Shown here: in pieces, positions 1 through 9,270 of the stretch | Position numbering within the stretch: the first letter of the stretch is position 1 | Layout of the letters: every line of letters begins with the position of its first letter | Assembly: GCA_000444245.1 (NCBI GenBank) | Contig: ATSW01011391.1 | Location: 1-28,881 of the forward strand | Origin: Botryllus schlosseri | Lineage: Eukaryota > Chordata > Ascidiacea > Stolidobranchia > Styelidae | Direction: 5' to 3' | DNA: 28,881 nucleotides | Made by a program: the position numbers and the translations under genes | The notes under the pieces: generated by a model | Told to the model about the DNA's origin: nothing | Database searches by the model: none | The model's input: the letters and a program-made list of their open reading frames with translations, nothing else

Positions 1-133
1 AGACGCCGAAGCGCATCCCTCATTTTAACGGTTGTATCACGGAATGTCCTTGTCACATAAATTGTTTTGGCGAAGTGGATGTGAGCAATTATGCACGTGC
101 GAGTGCACCTTTATCTCCGTAGCATGTTCCTGC

Positions 134-370
134 AGTCCGCATGAGAAAGTATCATTTTGCATTAGCATGTCACGCTTTTATTCTGAAACGAGTGTTATAG
201 ACGTGTGTTGGTACCATATTCAGCACCTCGCCATCATAATACAGAAGATCGGATCGTTGGTGTAAAATAAACGCAGCAGTCGAAACACCATGAATACTAA
301 AAATAGCAATGATTTGGTCGGTGTATACTGTATAGTCCACATGAAGAAGTATCATTTTACATTAACACAT
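134..370. repeat. Diverged direct repeat, about 37 bp, copies 200 bp apart
   Basis: The stretch 134-170 recurs at 334-370 with about seven mismatches, mostly G/A transitions; the shared core is AAGTATCATTTT. The spacer contains a decayed SINE tail. This could be an old long target duplication around a SINE insertion, or a local tandem duplication of about 200 bp. Confidence 0.6.
243..308 (+). repeat. Decayed SINE 3' tail fragment
   Basis: The order of short blocks (GGTGTAAAAT, AGTCGAAACACCATGAATAC, then an A-rich end) matches the 3' tail of the better-preserved SINE copies near 9130 and 6610 in this window. No tRNA-like head is present, so this is a 5'-truncated or heavily decayed copy. Confidence 0.5.
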
Positions 371-399
371 AATCTGACTTGAGCATTGACTTTTGTATA

Positions 400-493
400 A
401 TAGTAATATTTGGTCAGCTCATAAATCATAATTTGGAACGGCCTGGTGTAAATGACCAATGTAATTCAAACACCATAAATAGTAAAAACAAAC
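400..493 (+). repeat. SINE 3' tail fragment
   Basis: It contains GGCCTGGTGTAAATGACC, then AAACACCATAAATAGTAAAAAC, in the same order and spacing as the tail of the window's tRNA-derived SINE. The tRNA head and the body are missing or too diverged to recognise. Confidence 0.65.
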
Positions 494-499
494 AGCATC

Positions 500-830
500 G
501 TCATGTTATACCATCCTGTAAATGAATTATGTCCTCCAAAGCTAGAAGTCTATCTACTCTGTAATTACGACAATATGAGGCATCGTGGAAGTTCGTTTGA
601 GCGTTTCAAGTTGTCTGTTGTCAAACGAGGCCCTCCGCTCCTCAGTGTGGCCGGTGCCACTGTAGGCTGACCGACGAAGTTGCTCGTAAATTACGTAGCG
701 TTGCGTCGATCGTCTCAAGACCCGTGTTTTTTAGACCTATTAAGCGACATTTTCAGCATTCCTGACCTTTTTTAGCAGGTGACTGGATTATTTAGGATAT
801 ATATTTCAGTGATTACTCCTCGCACCACGG
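500..830. other. Stretch without recognised features
   Basis: No credible exon, RNA gene or repeat is recognised here. The part 600-720 is slightly richer in CpG than its surroundings but has no other signal. Confidence 0.5.
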
Positions 831-876
831 CAGTGGGCCCCGTGGGCCGCGAATGCGCAACGTTGAGAATCACCGT
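831..876 (+). mobile_element. Possible hAT element 3'-end fragment
   Basis: The text GTGGGCCGCGAATGCGCAACG followed by TTGAGAATCACCG resembles the 3' terminus of hAT elements, and resembles the GTTGAGAACCACCG end of the element finishing at 1828. No matching 5' end or target duplication was found, so this is a solo fragment or chance similarity. Confidence 0.3.
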
Positions 877-1010
877 TTTTATAGTTTTTTTGTTGTCTCG
901 AACGTTATTTTTGGTTGGAAATTTTGACTTCCGTGGCTCGTGATATTGGTTTTATACCGACGCTCATGCTCACACGGTATCAACGATACCGATGTCGGTA
1001 TTTCGCATCA

Positions 1011-1836
1011 TTTTAGAGCAGTGGTTCTCAACCTTTTTGTCTTTGCAGACCCCCTCAAGTTTTCGTTCAAAATTAGCTTAATTATCGTGCAACCGTCATC
1101 TGTCTCGTGCAAGTATTGATTGTAGGCTAGTGATAATGATAAACAACCACAAAATGGCTTTTCTATAAAATAACATCACACTATATGTAGAACTTGGGTA
1201 GACTTTTATTATTTCGAAACGAATTTTGCAGCTGTATTTATTCTCTTGAAAATCCGCGTCTTCGATTGGATATGAACGAGTGCCGAAAATCCATATCCAC
1301 AAAGATATATTGGTGGCGAATGTAATATTAACGCGTAACGCTTCTGGATGACGACAGCTTTTAGTGTGTTTTTAATGAACATGAACATTGAACATATCAC
1401 GTCCAGCGTAGTCATTTCAATCTAGCATCTCGTCTTGAAGTTATTTAGTGGTTATATCACAGGAGAAAATGGATAGCGTGGCGAGGTTTCAATTTCTTCA
1501 TTGGGACAGAATAGGAAAATTCAGGAATTTATATGATTTCAAACGACTGTTTACTAATTTGCTGAGACTGACAACTCCGAATACAAAATGCTATCTGCAA
1601 CATTTCATTTTTCCACAAACCACAACGAAACATCTCTAAACAGCAATATGTTTGCATCTGCAGGCTAGTAATTTGACAATTAAAATGAGTTTACACAACC
1701 GGGTATTTCATCTCAGACGACCAGTTTAGTGATGCGAGTCCTGAAATTAGGTTATCAATCACTTTACGAATTTAGAGGTTCTGCGGACGCCCTGAAAATG
1801 CTTCGCGGACCCTGGTTGAGAACCACCGTTTTAGAG
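1011..1836 (+). mobile_element. Non-autonomous hAT transposon with perfect 8-bp target duplication
   Basis: The element itself is 1019-1828 (810 bp). Its 5' end CAGTGGTTCTCAACC is matched in inverted orientation by the 3' end GGTTGAGAACCACCG. The 8-bp direct repeat TTTTAGAG lies at 1011-1018 and 1829-1836, which is the duplication length expected of hAT. Sub-terminal text (GCAGACCCCCTCAAG on the left, TTCTGCGGACGCCCTGAAAATG on the right) is also typical of the superfamily. The interior has no recognisable transposase, so it would have needed an enzyme supplied in trans. The exact duplication suggests a moderately recent insertion. Confidence 0.9.
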
Positions 1837-2003
1837 GTTAAAAGAAGATATAACACGGAAACCAACATCATGATTAGCAAATGTATCTTGCGTGAGGCAA
1901 TTTGATGATACGAACGATTCTAAACACGATCTATTATCGGAACGAGTATATCATTGTAGTAATTGCACCATATGTCTTGTTTGTGATTAGCTGGTTAGCG
2001 ACT

Positions 2004-3293
2004 GATTACTTCAGTGGTTCCCAACCTTTTTCGGGCCTTCGGCCGATATATGAGCAAAAATTCCCACTAAGAAAAAGTAGCCCGCTAACTGAAGAAGGTA
2101 AATTTTCCCCGCGTAGACATCATTACATTTTGGTTAAGTGCCACTGTCCAGTGTCCACTTTCGTATCCATTTATTTAACGCTACGTGCAATGTTGTTAGA
2201 AAACAAATCAAAAGAAAATAAGTCGTTACTTTGCGCTGTGAAAACATTGCGCTAAATTCGGCAATGGTTTTTCCCGATTGGGTAGCTGTTGACTAAAAAT
2301 AAATCATCAAGTTCGCTTCCTTTGATGAATTTGGCGTGTTTTATCCTGTTCGGCAGATGTTGACTTGAAAAAACGGTAAACACTTTCACTAGCGGCCTGG
2401 CGATGATGGATTCTGCATGGCTTGCCCCCAATTTGTAGGAATGTGACCGAGATGCTGTCGCAGGCCTAACAGAACCATGTCGCGAGTCGCACTTTAGCAC
2501 ACAAGTGAGCTAGTTTTAAAAAATGAAGAGATAGGGTGCACGAAAATGGAAGATTTCAAATAGTATTTAAACCGATGGCTCTTACCGTTTACTAATCCGT
2601 CGAACACCTACAGCTACACTAATCTGCAAGCCTTCGCGGAACCGCAAATTTTCGCTGAGTGACGACAACAAATATCTAACACAATGCACATTTAATACAT
2701 TATTATAGATTATTGGAGCACAAAATGACTTGTAAATCAACGAATTGTTAAAAGAACAAAACCATTAAAATAATATTTTACACAGAACGGAAACATAATA
2801 TGGAACATCAATTGCAAATCAGTGTGACGTCTGCTGTTCCCTTTCATATACCAGTTCAGAAATATGAGGTTTTACCTTGGAAGGTGTCACCGTATTATTC
2901 GGTCGAAACATAACATCATGATATCAATTGCCTAAATACAAATGATCTTATAAATATTGGACAGGCATTTGTCATTTCAGACGGACGGGGTTTCGATTGT
3001 AACCCCCTACCTCCCCTGCGTACGCCACTGCACAGTGCCCACGGACGTACCACAGTCACAATTCGACTACTTATCGGCCCTATGATTACCTGCAACCCCT
3101 AGTATTCTATGGAACACCAGTTCAGAACATACTATATAGCTAAAAATCAGCCGAAATCATCACACATTTGGAAACAACTAGATTCATACTTTACAGTTCT
3201 GCCTTAAACATCAAAAAGTTTGTTGAGACCAGGTGTACCACCCCTTACCCCTAAAACTACGAAATCGTCCGGCTGGGAACCACTGGATAACTA
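2004..3293 (+). mobile_element. Non-autonomous hAT transposon, about 1.27 kb
   Basis: The element is 2012-3285. The left end CAGTGGTTCCCAACC is mirrored by the right end GGCTGGGAACCACTG. The flanking 8-mers GATTACTT (2004-2011) and GATAACTA (3286-3293) agree at 6 of 8 positions and are read as a decayed hAT target duplication. The interior lacks a recognisable transposase. It is a different family from the element just upstream, although the termini are similar in style, and it looks older because its duplication has drifted. Confidence 0.8.
2972..3035 (-). mobile_element. Possible nested transposon end inside the 2012-3285 hAT
   Basis: On the minus strand this reads CACTGTGCAGTGGCGTACGC followed by a G-run. 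A terminus of the style CAGTGGCGTACGCAGGGG is common at the ends of several DNA-transposon families. I could not find the partner end, so the nested boundary is unresolved. Confidence 0.25.
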
Positions 3294-3300
3294 GGACATC

Positions 3301-3789
3301 ATTAATTCGCCCCTCTTTCCCTCGCGGCCCTTACCCGAGCCCGAGTGTCAAAAGATACATCTCTCCTTTCAGATTTACTCGCCGATAGGTGGCGCACATA
3401 ATAATACTTGCAGTCAACTTGATTGTGTGCGTAGTAATGGCCGCTTCCGCCGGTCGTCATTTTCTGTCGTAAAGCGCAAACTCGCTCCGATTCGGTTTTA
3501 TCAAGGGAGTAATTTGCAAGGAACGATATAGCTATCGATCCGTTCGTGTATGAGAGGCGTTCCACCGAAATAGCGGGCACTGCGGGAATAACGTTACTGT
3601 GCCTAACGACGTAGTGACGTGTTGCGCGCTATCGTAATTTGATTATCGCCGCGAAAGGTTGCAGTAGGTCTGAGTTAGAGCGAGTTAACGCGTAAATTTC
3701 AGTCGGCTGAGAGTGCACCTAGGTGCGAATCGCTTTCTTGAAGTTCTGTTTCAGAAAGTTTGCTGGACTATTGGATCTCTGGTTAGCAA
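3301..3789 (+). promoter_or_regulatory. Candidate promoter and 5' untranslated exon for PDE4 exon A
   Basis: This stretch is richer in G+C and CpG than the DNA around it, especially 3301-3370, 3420-3560 and 3600-3730, and lies between the upstream hAT element and coding exon A. A donor-like CAAGTGAGC (GT at 3790) could end a non-coding first exon. The exon A leader has a good acceptor (TTACCTTTTCACTCAG, ending at 4524), which fits a 5' UTR intron 3790-4524. No TATA box is evident. The transcription start is not visible from sequence alone, so this is inference from composition and splice signals. Confidence 0.4.
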
Positions 3790-4524
3790 GTGAGCCTGAA
3801 CATATATTGATACCTCGACCAGAAATAGGATTGTAACGCTCTCAGTTTCAGTTGTAGTCGTCAGAATAATGATTTGTCTAAACACCCTTCATTTTTAGCG
3901 AGAGTCATTATCAGTCCGTACGTTTGGCCAGCTGTGTGTGTATTATTGGCCACCTTTATCGGTGGTTTACGACCATGAATAAATAACAAAGGATGCATCA
4001 TTGCATATGGCTCGTCCATTTAATATCCGACATCCGATTACCCTATGCTGAATGCCGCACTCCATGGCTCAGAACCTTGAATTAATACCAAGTAGCCATA
4101 GTAAATGACAAAAATATCTGATGCTGCTGTTCCTACCATTGTGAGCCCGTATAAATAGCGGACTTCCGTTAATACGCTCATTAAAATTCGCTAATGCGAT
4201 TCATTTTGCGAGATCCGCAGCACAGCCACATTTATTACCTCGTTTTTGGTGATACTGAATGTGGTAATTCTGGTATATAATTGATGTATTTACTTCATCA
4301 ATACCGCAAAGGCTCCTGATTTCTTGCCGGTTGGTTTTGTAGAGAGGCCCATACCGACACTGCCATTCTTTGATATGCGTGCGTATCCAATGTTTTGTCA
4401 GGTGTCTGAAAGCGAAGGTAGCACACGCGTTGAGTTTTGGCAACAGAGTCAGGCGTTTCGTGTATTTCAAAGAGTATATTCGGGTTTTCGGATGATCATC
4501 CTTCATGTTTACCTTTTCACTCAG
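3790..4524 (+). other. Putative 5' UTR intron, otherwise featureless
   Basis: It is bounded by a donor-like GTGAGC at 3790 and a pyrimidine-rich acceptor ending CACTCAG at 4524. No repeat or gene was recognised inside. The open frames around 4201-4533 look like chance: no splice-site logic and no protein similarity that I recognise. Confidence 0.35.
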
Positions 4525-4551
4525 GGTAGATAAGAGTGTTTATAGTTCTAT

Positions 4552-5015
4552 ATGGCGTCGTCCGCATCTTCACCGTCGCACAAACCCGAAAAATCGATAC
4601 CAAGCGAGGGCACGGCGTTCCTATTGCGGCGCAGCCGCCAAAGCAGGAAGTCCCCATTGTCTTCCCCGGCTATCTCAAGAAAATCAAACCCTGGGCTTGG
4701 CACTGTGGTCGAGACCACGGAAGCGGATCAAAGCAACGGATTGCGCCGCCCTAGGACTATAGCCCGACCGCGATCGCCCAGTCCCAGCCACGAACACCAA
4801 CGGATACCGGCGCCAGCCTTTTCGCCGATGACAATGCGAAGGTTGGAGAGCAAGCATCTGGCCGCGAAGATACGGCAGTCTTCCAACGCGGGCTTCGGAT
4901 CTCCGGAAGGACGGAGTCCGGTTTCGTCTCCGGTCGGGTCTCCGTCTATGATGAGAAGGATTATCGTGGGGAGAGGCGGCGTGCAACGTAGAAGGTTCAC
5001 ACTGGCGAAAATGAA
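4552..5015 (+). CDS. PDE4 alternative first coding exon A (PDE4B3/PDE4D5-like N-terminus), partial
   Basis: This is the N-terminal exon of a cAMP-specific 3',5'-phosphodiesterase, PDE4/dunce family; the enzyme hydrolyses cAMP, and isoform-specific N-termini such as this one target it in the cell. The exon encodes 154 full codons plus AA of the next. An in-frame TAG lies at 4543, so the ATG at 4552 is the first available, although its context is weak (T at -3, G at +4). Residues 1-120 are rich in Ser, Pro and Arg and probably disordered. Residues 122-131 carry three SP pairs, 135-136 are RR, and 145-150 are QRRRFT. From SP to the junction this aligns without gaps to vertebrate PDE4B3 as I remember it, about 16 of 34 identical. 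The donor is AA|GTAAGT, phase 2, the same as exons B and C. The vertebrate Cys at the junction would be Asn or Lys here. The rest of the protein is not in the window. I see no copy of the RACK1-binding motif of PDE4D5. Confidence 0.85.
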
Positions 5016-5154
5016 GTAAGTGCATTTTGGAAATCGGTCAGATATCATCATCGTCGAGTCGAAGAAAATAGCAACAACGTCAGAAATATCAAACAAAATG
5101 ACATCACAAATATCGAATCTAATGTTTTAGGGGGCAAGGGCGTCTTAGGTAGCT

Positions 5155-5414
5155 ATGCCGATGATCACTTCATTTAGATACAGTGGTGACTCACAGGGGG
5201 CTATTGCGCCGTTGAAAAAGGATTTCACATCGATGATATTGCTAATTAATCAATTGCACGGATTTTTGAACTTAATTGAAATATTATTGGCTTGGCGTTG
5301 GATTTGCGAATTGCAGGAATATTGCAGTAGAAAGTGTTATTCTTAATTCAGTCATAGGCAGGGTATGTTTTGTGAAATTACTATATTTCCATCGCAAGAT
5401 CAAATGTTAAGACT
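5155..5414. other. Intronic stretch without recognised features
   Basis: This follows the exon A donor and shows no repeat or gene that I can name. A 63-codon open frame at 5155-5346 is short and has no supporting signal. Confidence 0.4.
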
Positions 5415-5530
5415 AGTCGCGCTAGAAGTCGGCAGCCACGGAATCAAATTGAAAGAATGCAAGCCTGGTGTAAATGACCATTACAGTCTAAAAACACCTT
5501 GAATACCACTAACAACAACAAGCCGTTAGT
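5415..5530 (+). repeat. SINE 3' fragment
   Basis: It contains GCTAGAAGTCGGCAGCCACGG, then GCCTGGTGTAAATGACCAT and a tail of AAC/CAA triplets, the same order as the SINE at 8934-9193. The tRNA-like head and most of the body are absent. No clear target duplication is seen. Confidence 0.75.
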
Positions 5531-6444
5531 AGTGGTTGGAATCATGTTGAAATTATACGTGATAAAATACCTGCCCGCAAATGCCTGAGAGAGAACAGGG
5601 TGACATCGATAGACCTTACATGGTAAAGTAACTGCTGAACCACACACACATCGCCTATTAACTATATATATTTGGTTATTGAGGTGCGGGTATAGAGTTA
5701 TATTTGTACCATATGCATGCGTATAGCCATACATTATTCATCCATCGTGCAATAAAGGGCTATGTATAGTAGTAACCCATAGCAACAGTGAAATATATGT
5801 TCATTTCGAATCTAATTTAAGGTTCGGATTTCGGATGAGTAAGGAGAACCCTGCTCGGTATATCGGATCGATTAGATGTCACGAGTTTTGATATAGTCCG
5901 ACATACGGGGTTGTCGCGGTATACCCTACTATTATCATGGCACCGAACGCCGTGGCATGAAATGGGAATTTAAGACTAAAAGGCCAGTTGCTTACGGTTC
6001 AGTACATGCACCAAATGATGATGGATATTGCTTTGGAGCGTTGGAATCAATTCCAGTCCAAGAAATGTGATACGAAGTGTGATAAGAATAGAGTGCAACA
6101 CCGGGATATGTTTTGACCTCTGTTCCTACGGCCTATCACAAAAATTGATTTATCGAACGTTCACATCTTAAAAGCAGGATTATTGCTTCTGTTACTGGAC
6201 GCTTGACGTCAGAATGTGTACGGTATTCATGGATGAGTGCGTTTCGCTTCAATTAGGGATGAGATTAACGGGAAGATTGGATTTGCGGTCGGGCCGATAT
6301 GTGTAGTGGCAGTTTCCCCTGACTAAATGACATTGAATCGCGTAGTCGAATTTCGCGGCTACTGCAAAATTGATAACGATTGGAGTAGCGGGTCTGGTCC
6401 GATGAATTTTCTGGTGTCCCTAGCCGACTTTTATCAATGTATTT
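5531..6444. other. Intronic stretch without recognised features
   Basis: About 0.9 kb with no identified gene, RNA or repeat. It contains one full cAMP-response-element octamer TGACGTCA at 6204-6211 that is not inside a recognised transposon. Confidence 0.4.
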
Positions 6445-6680
6445 CAACGACATTTCTACTGATCGAGGTCGACTCCAGAATTCGTTCAAGTGTTGGAGGT
6501 TTATCTAGCCTCCTCGTTGTCATGTGATCCGTGTAAGCGGTATCTTACGAAATCATAGAACAAATTTGGCCGTGCTACAAGTCGGCAGTTCAGGAACCAT
6601 AATAAAGAATACCTGTCTGGTGTAAATGACAGTAGTAGTCGAACCACCATGATTACCAAAATCCACACAACGACATTCTA
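6445..6680 (+). repeat. 5'-truncated tRNA-derived SINE with 13-16 bp target duplication
   Basis: The body begins near CGAGGTCGACTCCAGAATTC (6464) and runs through the GTTGGAGGTTTATCTAGCC box, the GGCCGTGCTACAAGTCGGCAG box and the tail (TCTGGTGTAAATGAC) to about 6667. CAACGACATTTCTA at 6445 and CAACGACATTCTA at 6668-6680 form the target duplication with one indel. The tRNA-like promoter region is missing, so this copy was truncated at its 5' end on insertion, as is usual for reverse-transcribed elements. Confidence 0.85.
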
Positions 6681-6841
6681 ATTGCCGACAAATTGGCATC
6701 CTGCCTCAATTTCGAGGTAAATATTTTCATCACAGATGACAATAAAATTCCACTTGAAGAACGCGAACACCATAAAATACCAATGCTTGGATTGGTGGTG
6801 AGGACAGGGGGCTACATAGCCTATCTTACCAGACTTTATAT

Positions 6842-6910
6842 CAGGGGTCACCAACACGCGGCTCGCGAGGTCACATTTTGCGGCCCGCGACCGAATTTGA
6901 GAATTCGGAA
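6842..6910 (+). mobile_element. hAT-like 5' end fragment
   Basis: CAGGGGTCACCAACACGCGG, CTCGCGAGG and the following GCGGCCCGCGACCGAA form a familiar hAT terminus style (CAGGGGT..CCAA.., then mirrored GCGGC/CGCG blocks). I could not find the inverted partner end or a target duplication, so this is read as a fragment. Confidence 0.45.
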
Positions 6911-7035
6911 GAACGCTGTTGCTGAAATTGATTTCCGTTTCAAAATATTGTTGTTGTTTCAAAATAAACTGTTCTCCTGTGTCCAATAGGGGTCTTCAAA
7001 AATGACTTTTTTTCTCAAATCGTACTGGCTACTTG

Positions 7036-7300
7036 ATGAAATTGTTAGGTTACCTAATTTAAGTCTACACACCAAATTTGGTTCAATTCCAACCAGTAGC
7101 CGCATTGCTACAGGAGAAGAAAGTTTCTATTTGTTGTATAAAAATGAATAATAAAAAATTTGAAAATTTTCTGTTCACCTCATGAAAGTGTTAGGTTGTC
7201 CATAGAAACGATGTTCACCAAATTTGTTTCAATTCCAACCAGTGGAAGCGGAGTTATTGCCGTCGAAAAATTCGGATTATGAATAAAATAGTATTTACGG
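7036..7300 (+). repeat. Two diverged tandem units, period 146 bp
   Basis: Three anchor blocks recur at exactly 146 bp: ATGAAATTGTTAGGT (7036) and ATGAAAGTGTTAGGT (7182); CACCAAATTT (7070 and 7216); and TTCAATTCCAACCAGT (7082 and 7228). The second unit runs into the left arm of the inverted repeat at 7254. This may be the internal structure of an unnamed transposon. Confidence 0.7.
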
Positions 7301-7384
7301 TGACCAATTCTTTAATTATTTAGTATGGTGGTGCTCACCGTAAATACTATTTTATACAAATCCGAATTTTGTCGACAGCAATAA
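7254..7384. repeat. Inverted repeat (foldback), 50-bp arms, 31-bp loop
   Basis: The left arm 7254-7303 (TTATTGCCGTCGAAAAATTC ... ATTTACGGTGA) is mirrored by 7335-7384 (TCACCGTAAATACTATTTTA ... CAGCAATAA) with only a few mismatches or one-base indels. Such long near-perfect arms suggest a foldback or MITE-like element, or a recent inversion duplication. The RNA would form a strong hairpin. Confidence 0.85.
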
Positions 7385-7941
7385 CCAAGTAATATCCGTT
7401 TGATTTTCTCTCCGTTGCCACGACGGAAGATGTCGCTAAAGTGCTATCGATTTCATCCTTTTCGTCAGGTGCGCCCTTTGCATGTGTAAATACACCGGTT
7501 CTTCTGGTAACATCCTGAACATAACATGAATGACGGTTGAGACTATCCTGGTATTGTAGAATCGCGAAGGACCTCCTGCATGGTAATTAGGATCAAACAA
7601 TTCACATATTGGCAAACAAAATCATTCCGCTTAACTGCATCACACAAACATCCCTTACGTTAACATGGTCTGGCTAAACTGCAAATTTTAACTAGGTCAT
7701 GTGATTCGAGGTGATGTAAAAGCTCCATCGGGGATAGGAAAGTACTTGACCGAACTTACGAAAGAATATATCCAAGTCGCAAAGGGTGCAATTTCCGCTC
7801 TTGAAATAATTGCCCGTCACTGTTCGACTCGTAACACTGCAATCAATACTCGGCTTGGATCATGGTACTAGAATGGCTGTGCCCACCCCGATCTAAAACC
7901 TTGTTTTTTCGCACTTAACTACGCTTTGTCAACTCTGCTTG
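7385..7941. other. Intronic stretch without recognised features
   Basis: Nothing recognised between the foldback repeat and the minus-strand SINE. Confidence 0.4.
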
Positions 7942-8225
7942 GTTGTTGTTGTTGTTGTTGTTTGTAGTATTCATGGTGTTTGTAGACTACTAGGGTCATT
8001 TACAGCGGGCCAATTTTCATCATTTTTATTCCGCAGCTGCCAACTGGTAGCACGGCCCACTTCTGGGCTTTTTATGAGGCACCGACTACACGGATGAGAT
8101 GGCGAGGAGTAGCCTAGATAAACCTCCGACACTTGGTTAGGAATTCTGGAGTCGACCTTGGTCGGACACGAACTCGCAACCCAATGGTGTTGCAGCTGTG
8201 GATTAAACCACTACGCTATCTCGGC
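7942..8225 (-). repeat. Near full-length tRNA-derived SINE
   Basis: Read on the minus strand it begins GCCGAGATAGCGTAGTGG. The RNA polymerase III A box TAGCGTAGTGG is at 8208-8218 and the B box GTTCGTGTCC at 8164-8173, about 34 bp apart, as in a tRNA gene. Then come the body (GTCGACTCCAGAATTCC; GGAGGTTTATCTAGGC), a GGCCGTGCTACC box, the tail GCTGTAAATGACC and a terminal (AAC)n run at 7942-7963. It is the most complete copy here, about 284 bp. A clear target duplication is not seen; only GCTTGGT-like text flanks both sides. Confidence 0.9.
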
Positions 8226-8640
8226 TTGGTGTGGTAACTGTCACGCTTAGATTGAAGATTTTGGTTGTGAGGAATTCATCCATTAATTGTCAACTGAAAT
8301 CCATTGATATTCTAGATCTGGGATGATCTGCTCCCATCAGTTGTGTTGCTGTTAGTGTTAGTCTGTTGGCTTAGGTATTGTACCATAAATATTCGAGACC
8401 TTCTCTTCTTTCGAATTCAGTGATCCAGGACCGTACGCTTTTCGATATGAAAACTTCATTTTACCCAATGTACCATTATAAATGTGGCATGAATTGATAT
8501 TGCACAGAACAAAAGTATAAGTAGCCACACTAACGCGCATATCTAAGAAGCATGATCTGTTTTATTTACACTCAATTTGCTCCTGCCCCAACATCATTAT
8601 TTCTATTTATTCTGGATTGGATACGCAGAGCAGAAGTAGC
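8226..8640. other. Intronic stretch without recognised features
   Basis: No gene or repeat was recognised between the minus-strand SINE and the LINE-like fragment. Confidence 0.4.
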
Positions 8641-8687
8641 AGGCTCGATTCACACTGCTGTCTCAATAACCCTACTAGCTAGTGATT

Positions 8688-8810
8688 CCAGTGCCGGTCC
8701 CGGACACAGTTGCGGTAGGAAGGACATCTGGTGTAAAATGCACAACCTCACCGAATTCATGATGCGGATCACTGAGACTTGATTAACAGTGGCCACTGCG
8801 AAAGTCGACA
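8688..8810 (+). mobile_element. RTE-like LINE 3'-end fragment
   Basis: The order CCAGTGCCGGTCCC, GTTGCGGTAGGAAGG, ACATCTGGTGTAAAATGC, ATGCGGATCA, GATTAACAGTGGCC matches what I remember of the 3' ends of RTE-type LINEs in fish and invertebrates (GGAAGGGCATCCGGCGTAAAA, then ATGCGGATCA and TTAACAACGGCC). No reverse transcriptase coding is present; only the tail was inserted or survives. Family assignment is from memory. Confidence 0.55.
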
Positions 8811-8856
8811 ATGCACAATGCACATAATATCCCAATACATGGTTTTGCTGACGAAG

Positions 8857-9270
8857 ACGTTCTACCCATACCAGATGACGTCATTTGCTACTATAGTAAT
8901 CCTATAATCCGGTACAGTGGTACCCATGCCATGGTATAATCCGCGGCTGCAACACCAATGGGTGCGGGTTCGAGTCCGACCGAGGTCGACTTCCGAATTC
9001 CGATACCTAAGTGTTGGAGGTTTACCTAGGCTCCTCCTCGCCACCTCATCCGCGTTAGCGGTGTCTTACAAAAGCCTAGAGGTGGGCCGTGCTATAAGTC
9101 GGCAGTTACGGAAAAATAAGAAGAATATAGGCCTGGTGTAAATGACCATAGTAGTCGACAAACACCATGATTACCTCAAAAACAAACAAACAAACGTTCT
9201 ACCCATACGAGATGACGTCATTTGCTACTATAGTAATCCTATAATCCGGTACAGTGGTACCCATGCCATG
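8857..9270 (+). repeat. SINE copy enclosed by a 77-bp direct repeat
   Basis: The SINE is 8934-9193. It starts inside the tRNA-like head (GTATAATCCGCGGCTGCAAC) and keeps the B-box region GGTTCGAGTCC. It also keeps the body boxes, the tail GGCCTGGTGTAAATGACCAT and an A-rich (CAAA)n end. It is enclosed by two copies of a 77-bp sequence, 8857-8933 and 9194-9270, identical except for one base (C at 8872, G at 9209). The arrangement looks like a target-site duplication that is unusually long for a SINE. The near-identity means the insertion or duplication is young compared with the other SINE copies in the window. Confidence 0.9.

Noticed and set aside
4684-5096. Long minus-strand open frames opposite exon A
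   Set aside because: Shadow frames caused by the G+C-rich coding sequence of exon A; they run past the exon donor without any splice logic.
8934-9010. Possible functional tRNA gene
   Set aside because: The B-box region is tRNA-like, but the head is cut off and the rest is SINE body; no cloverleaf can be completed.
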